Below are positions 6,333 through 7,316 of a stretch of DNA of 7,316 nt, one piece after another. The position numbers and the translations under genes are program-made. The DNA lies in contig WTAK01000165.1 of the NCBI GenBank assembly GCA_013139625.1, positions 1 through 7,316 on the forward strand, in the 5' to 3' direction. How positions within the stretch are numbered: position 1 is the first letter of the stretch; each line of letters opens with the position of its first letter. This DNA comes from Candidatus Delongbacteria bacterium (GTDB taxonomy: Bacteria > UBA4055). Below the pieces are notes generated by a model, which was not told the DNA's origin, ran no database searches, and saw only the letters and a program-made list of their open reading frames with translations.

Positions 6333-6372
6333 AAAAAAGACTTGAATCTGACCCTATGATCAAACTCAAGTC
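6333..6372 (-). terminator. Intrinsic terminator of the coiled-coil gene
   Basis: On the minus strand, 6372 to 6339 folds as GACUUGAGUUUGAUC, loop AUAG, GGUCAGAUUCAAGUC: fifteen pairs including three G-U, followed at once by six U (6338-6333). Read on the plus strand the three wobble pairs become A-C mismatches and no T-run follows, so the structure is specific to minus-strand transcription. It begins 21 nt after the stop of the small secreted protein. Confidence 0.88.
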
Positions 6373-6393
6373 AATACAGTGATCAAGCTATTA

Positions 6394-6663
6394 TTACTTA
6401 GCCTTTAAAGTTTCAATCTCTTGTTCTAATTTCTTGATATTATTTTCGATCTCTTTCTTATCGGTCTTAAGCTTCTCGATCTTCTCTTCAGTAGTTTTGA
6501 TCTTCTCTTTTGATGCTTTTATCTTTGCTTCGATACTTGTAATATCAGTCTCGATCTTAGATATTTTTTCCTCTTGAGCTTTAATCTCTTTATCATAGTC
6601 AACTTGTGCGAATACATTTAGAGAAAGTGCAAGAATAAAAATTATTGATAGTACTTTTTTCAT
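6394..6663 (-). CDS. Small secreted coiled-coil protein
   Basis: 89 residues, function not recognised. MKK plus a hydrophobic core and NVFA-Q gives a clear signal peptide, with cleavage expected after residue 19; no Cys follows, so it is not a lipoprotein. The mature part (about 70 residues) is one highly charged helix in unbroken heptads. Positions 27, 34, 41, 48, 55, 62, 76 and 83 are all Ile (69 is Lys), and 37, 44, 65, 72, 79 and 86 are Ile or Leu (51 Ser, 58 Thr). This should form a parallel coiled coil of about nine heptads in the periplasm or outside the cell. Nothing beyond the helix is present. It has its own promoter, an AAAGGAG site 6 nt before the ATG (6670-6676) and a strong terminator, so it is a single-gene unit, probably well expressed. 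Possible roles are a periplasmic spacer or chaperone-like protein (Lpp- or Skp-like only in shape). Confidence 0.85.
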   Translation of the reverse strand: MKKVLSIIFILALSLNVFAQVDYDKEIKAQEEKISKIETDITSIEAKIKASKEKIKTTEEKIEKLKTDKKEIENNIKKLEQEIETLKAK

Positions 6664-6703
6664 TTTGTGCTCCTTTGAAGCTTTTTTTATTATCAGTAGC
6701 CAA

Positions 6704-6731
6704 AATATAAATATTTTAATTCAAAAGTCAA
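6704..6731 (-). promoter_or_regulatory. Sigma-70-type promoter of the coiled-coil gene
   Basis: Minus strand: TTGACT (6731-6726), 16-nt spacer, TATATT (6709-6704), both 5 of 6 matches to consensus. A start site near 6697 would give a leader of about 34 nt containing the AAAGGAG ribosome site. The spacer is very AT-rich. This is the best promoter match in the window. Confidence 0.6.
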
Positions 6732-6781
6732 GATAAAATAAAGTTGTAGATATTTGATCCTGACCATATCAGCAGACAGTT

Positions 6782-7316
6782 TTATCTGTCAAAGCTTGAT
6801 TCTTTTACTTTTATTTTTAATTCTCTTTTGTCTCCTTGGTCAACAACTACCTGATAGAATTTCTTATTTTCATTCATCGGAATTTCCCATTCAAAAGTAT
6901 CCCAAACATTTGGACTCCACAATGAATCTACCTGAACAAATTCGCCATAAGGGTCATCTGATGAAAATATTCTAAATAAGTAACTATAATTAGGACCATA
7001 TTCCCACCAAAGTGCATAAGTTGAATCATTTTTAATTATTGATATATTCGGTGAATAAGGACCCCAATATCCTTCCATAAATATTGAATTACTCGGATCA
7101 GATTCTCCCATAGGATTGATGTAATAAGCAGTTATGTAGTATTCATTAAGTCCAACTGGCGGTAACGCATCTATAAAATTAGTTGTCGTGGATGTTCCTA
7201 TAAGCTGATCATTCCTATAAATATTGTAGTGGTCTAGTCCTTTGCTATCAATATTAAGATCAGAGATCGTTCTCTCTCTCTTATCGATAATTGGTAATTT
7301 TTCAACAAGCTCTTTC
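6782..7316 (-). CDS. C-terminal end of a large secreted protein with fibronectin-III-like repeats (partial)
   Basis: The reading frame is open from the right edge to the stop at 6784-6782, giving 177 residues; the true start is outside, and the internal Met at 7111 is not the start. The first part (about residues 20-77) reads as an Fn3-like beta-sandwich: GLDHYNIYRNDQLIG, then FIDALPPVGLNEYYITAYY and GESDPSNS, the usual 'YnvYRng.li ... Y.D...pG..YyVtAvy..gEs..Sn' pattern. A second, different beta-rich unit follows (about 98-166): LFRIFSSDDPYGEF, WEIPMNENKKFYQVVVD. Such units occur at the ends of large surface or secreted proteins of FCB-group bacteria, often as adhesins or stalks on hydrolases. 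No sorting domain or anchor is visible at the C-terminus (KIKVKESSFDR). Catalytic domains, if any, lie beyond the edge. No convincing terminator follows. Confidence 0.75.
   Translation of the reverse strand, partial: KELVEKLPIIDKRERTISDLNIDSKGLDHYNIYRNDQLIGTSTTTNFIDALPPVGLNEYYITAYYINPMGESDPSNSIFMEGYWGPYSPNISIIKNDSTYALWWEYGPNYSYLFRIFSSDDPYGEFVQVDSLWSPNVWDTFEWEIPMNENKKFYQVVVDQGDKRELKIKVKESSFDR

Noticed and set aside
6775..6790. Inverted repeat GACAG-TTTTAT-CTGTC as terminator of the Fn3 gene
   Set aside because: Only five pairs, overlaps the stop codon and has no T-run after it on the minus strand.
6754..6975. 73-residue plus-strand open frame
   Set aside because: Antisense to the Fn3-type protein, whose reading frame is open to the window edge.

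Overview
This AT-rich window carries typical Gram-negative (outer-membrane) genes: lpxK for lipid A, a periplasmic DUF3108 protein and a surface protein with fibronectin-III-like repeats. LpxK has RGYKR and DDAFQH motifs like those of Bacteroidetes. HPr kinase sits with a mannose-family EIIA, and a long Fn3-type protein with 'SSDDPYG...KKFYQV' text lies at the right end. Together these suggest the FCB superphylum, perhaps a Cloacimonadota-like or related uncultured lineage. That placement is inference; no rRNA or strong marker gene is present.

Layout. Positions 1-763, minus strand: a pterin pair, folE (GTP cyclohydrolase I) followed 2 nt later by the start of a short-chain reductase with the TGxxxRxG signature of the pteridine reductase/FolM branch, cut by the left edge. 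Positions 784-859: two related 20-bp palindromes in opposite orientation (a REP/BIME-like pair) in the folE leader. Positions 863-1021: divergent promoter region. Positions 1022-5443, plus strand: a tight five-gene cluster, hprK, EIIA(Man), DUF3108, lpxK and a GlcF-like iron-sulfur protein, with overlaps or gaps of at most 12 nt. Positions 5448-6299, minus strand: an HDOD protein converging on that cluster with a 4-nt gap. Positions 6333-6731: a complete minus-strand transcription unit (promoter, strong Shine-Dalgarno, secreted coiled-coil protein, intrinsic terminator). Positions 6782-7316, minus strand: the C-terminal end of a large Fn3-type protein that runs off the right edge.

How they may work together. 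HprK and EIIA look like a regulatory phosphotransferase module sensing carbon or energy state, cotranscribed with lipid A kinase and a periplasmic envelope protein. This arrangement could link nutrient state to envelope synthesis. FolE with the adjacent reductase would make a reduced pterin (folate or a monapterin/biopterin-type cofactor).

I found no overt new defence or mobile system. The points most worth a second look are the covarying palindrome pair, the Gly-to-Arg change in the LpxK P-loop, the lysine-rich insert of the DUF3108 protein, and the PTS-envelope operon. No tRNA, rRNA, CRISPR array or insertion sequence was seen.
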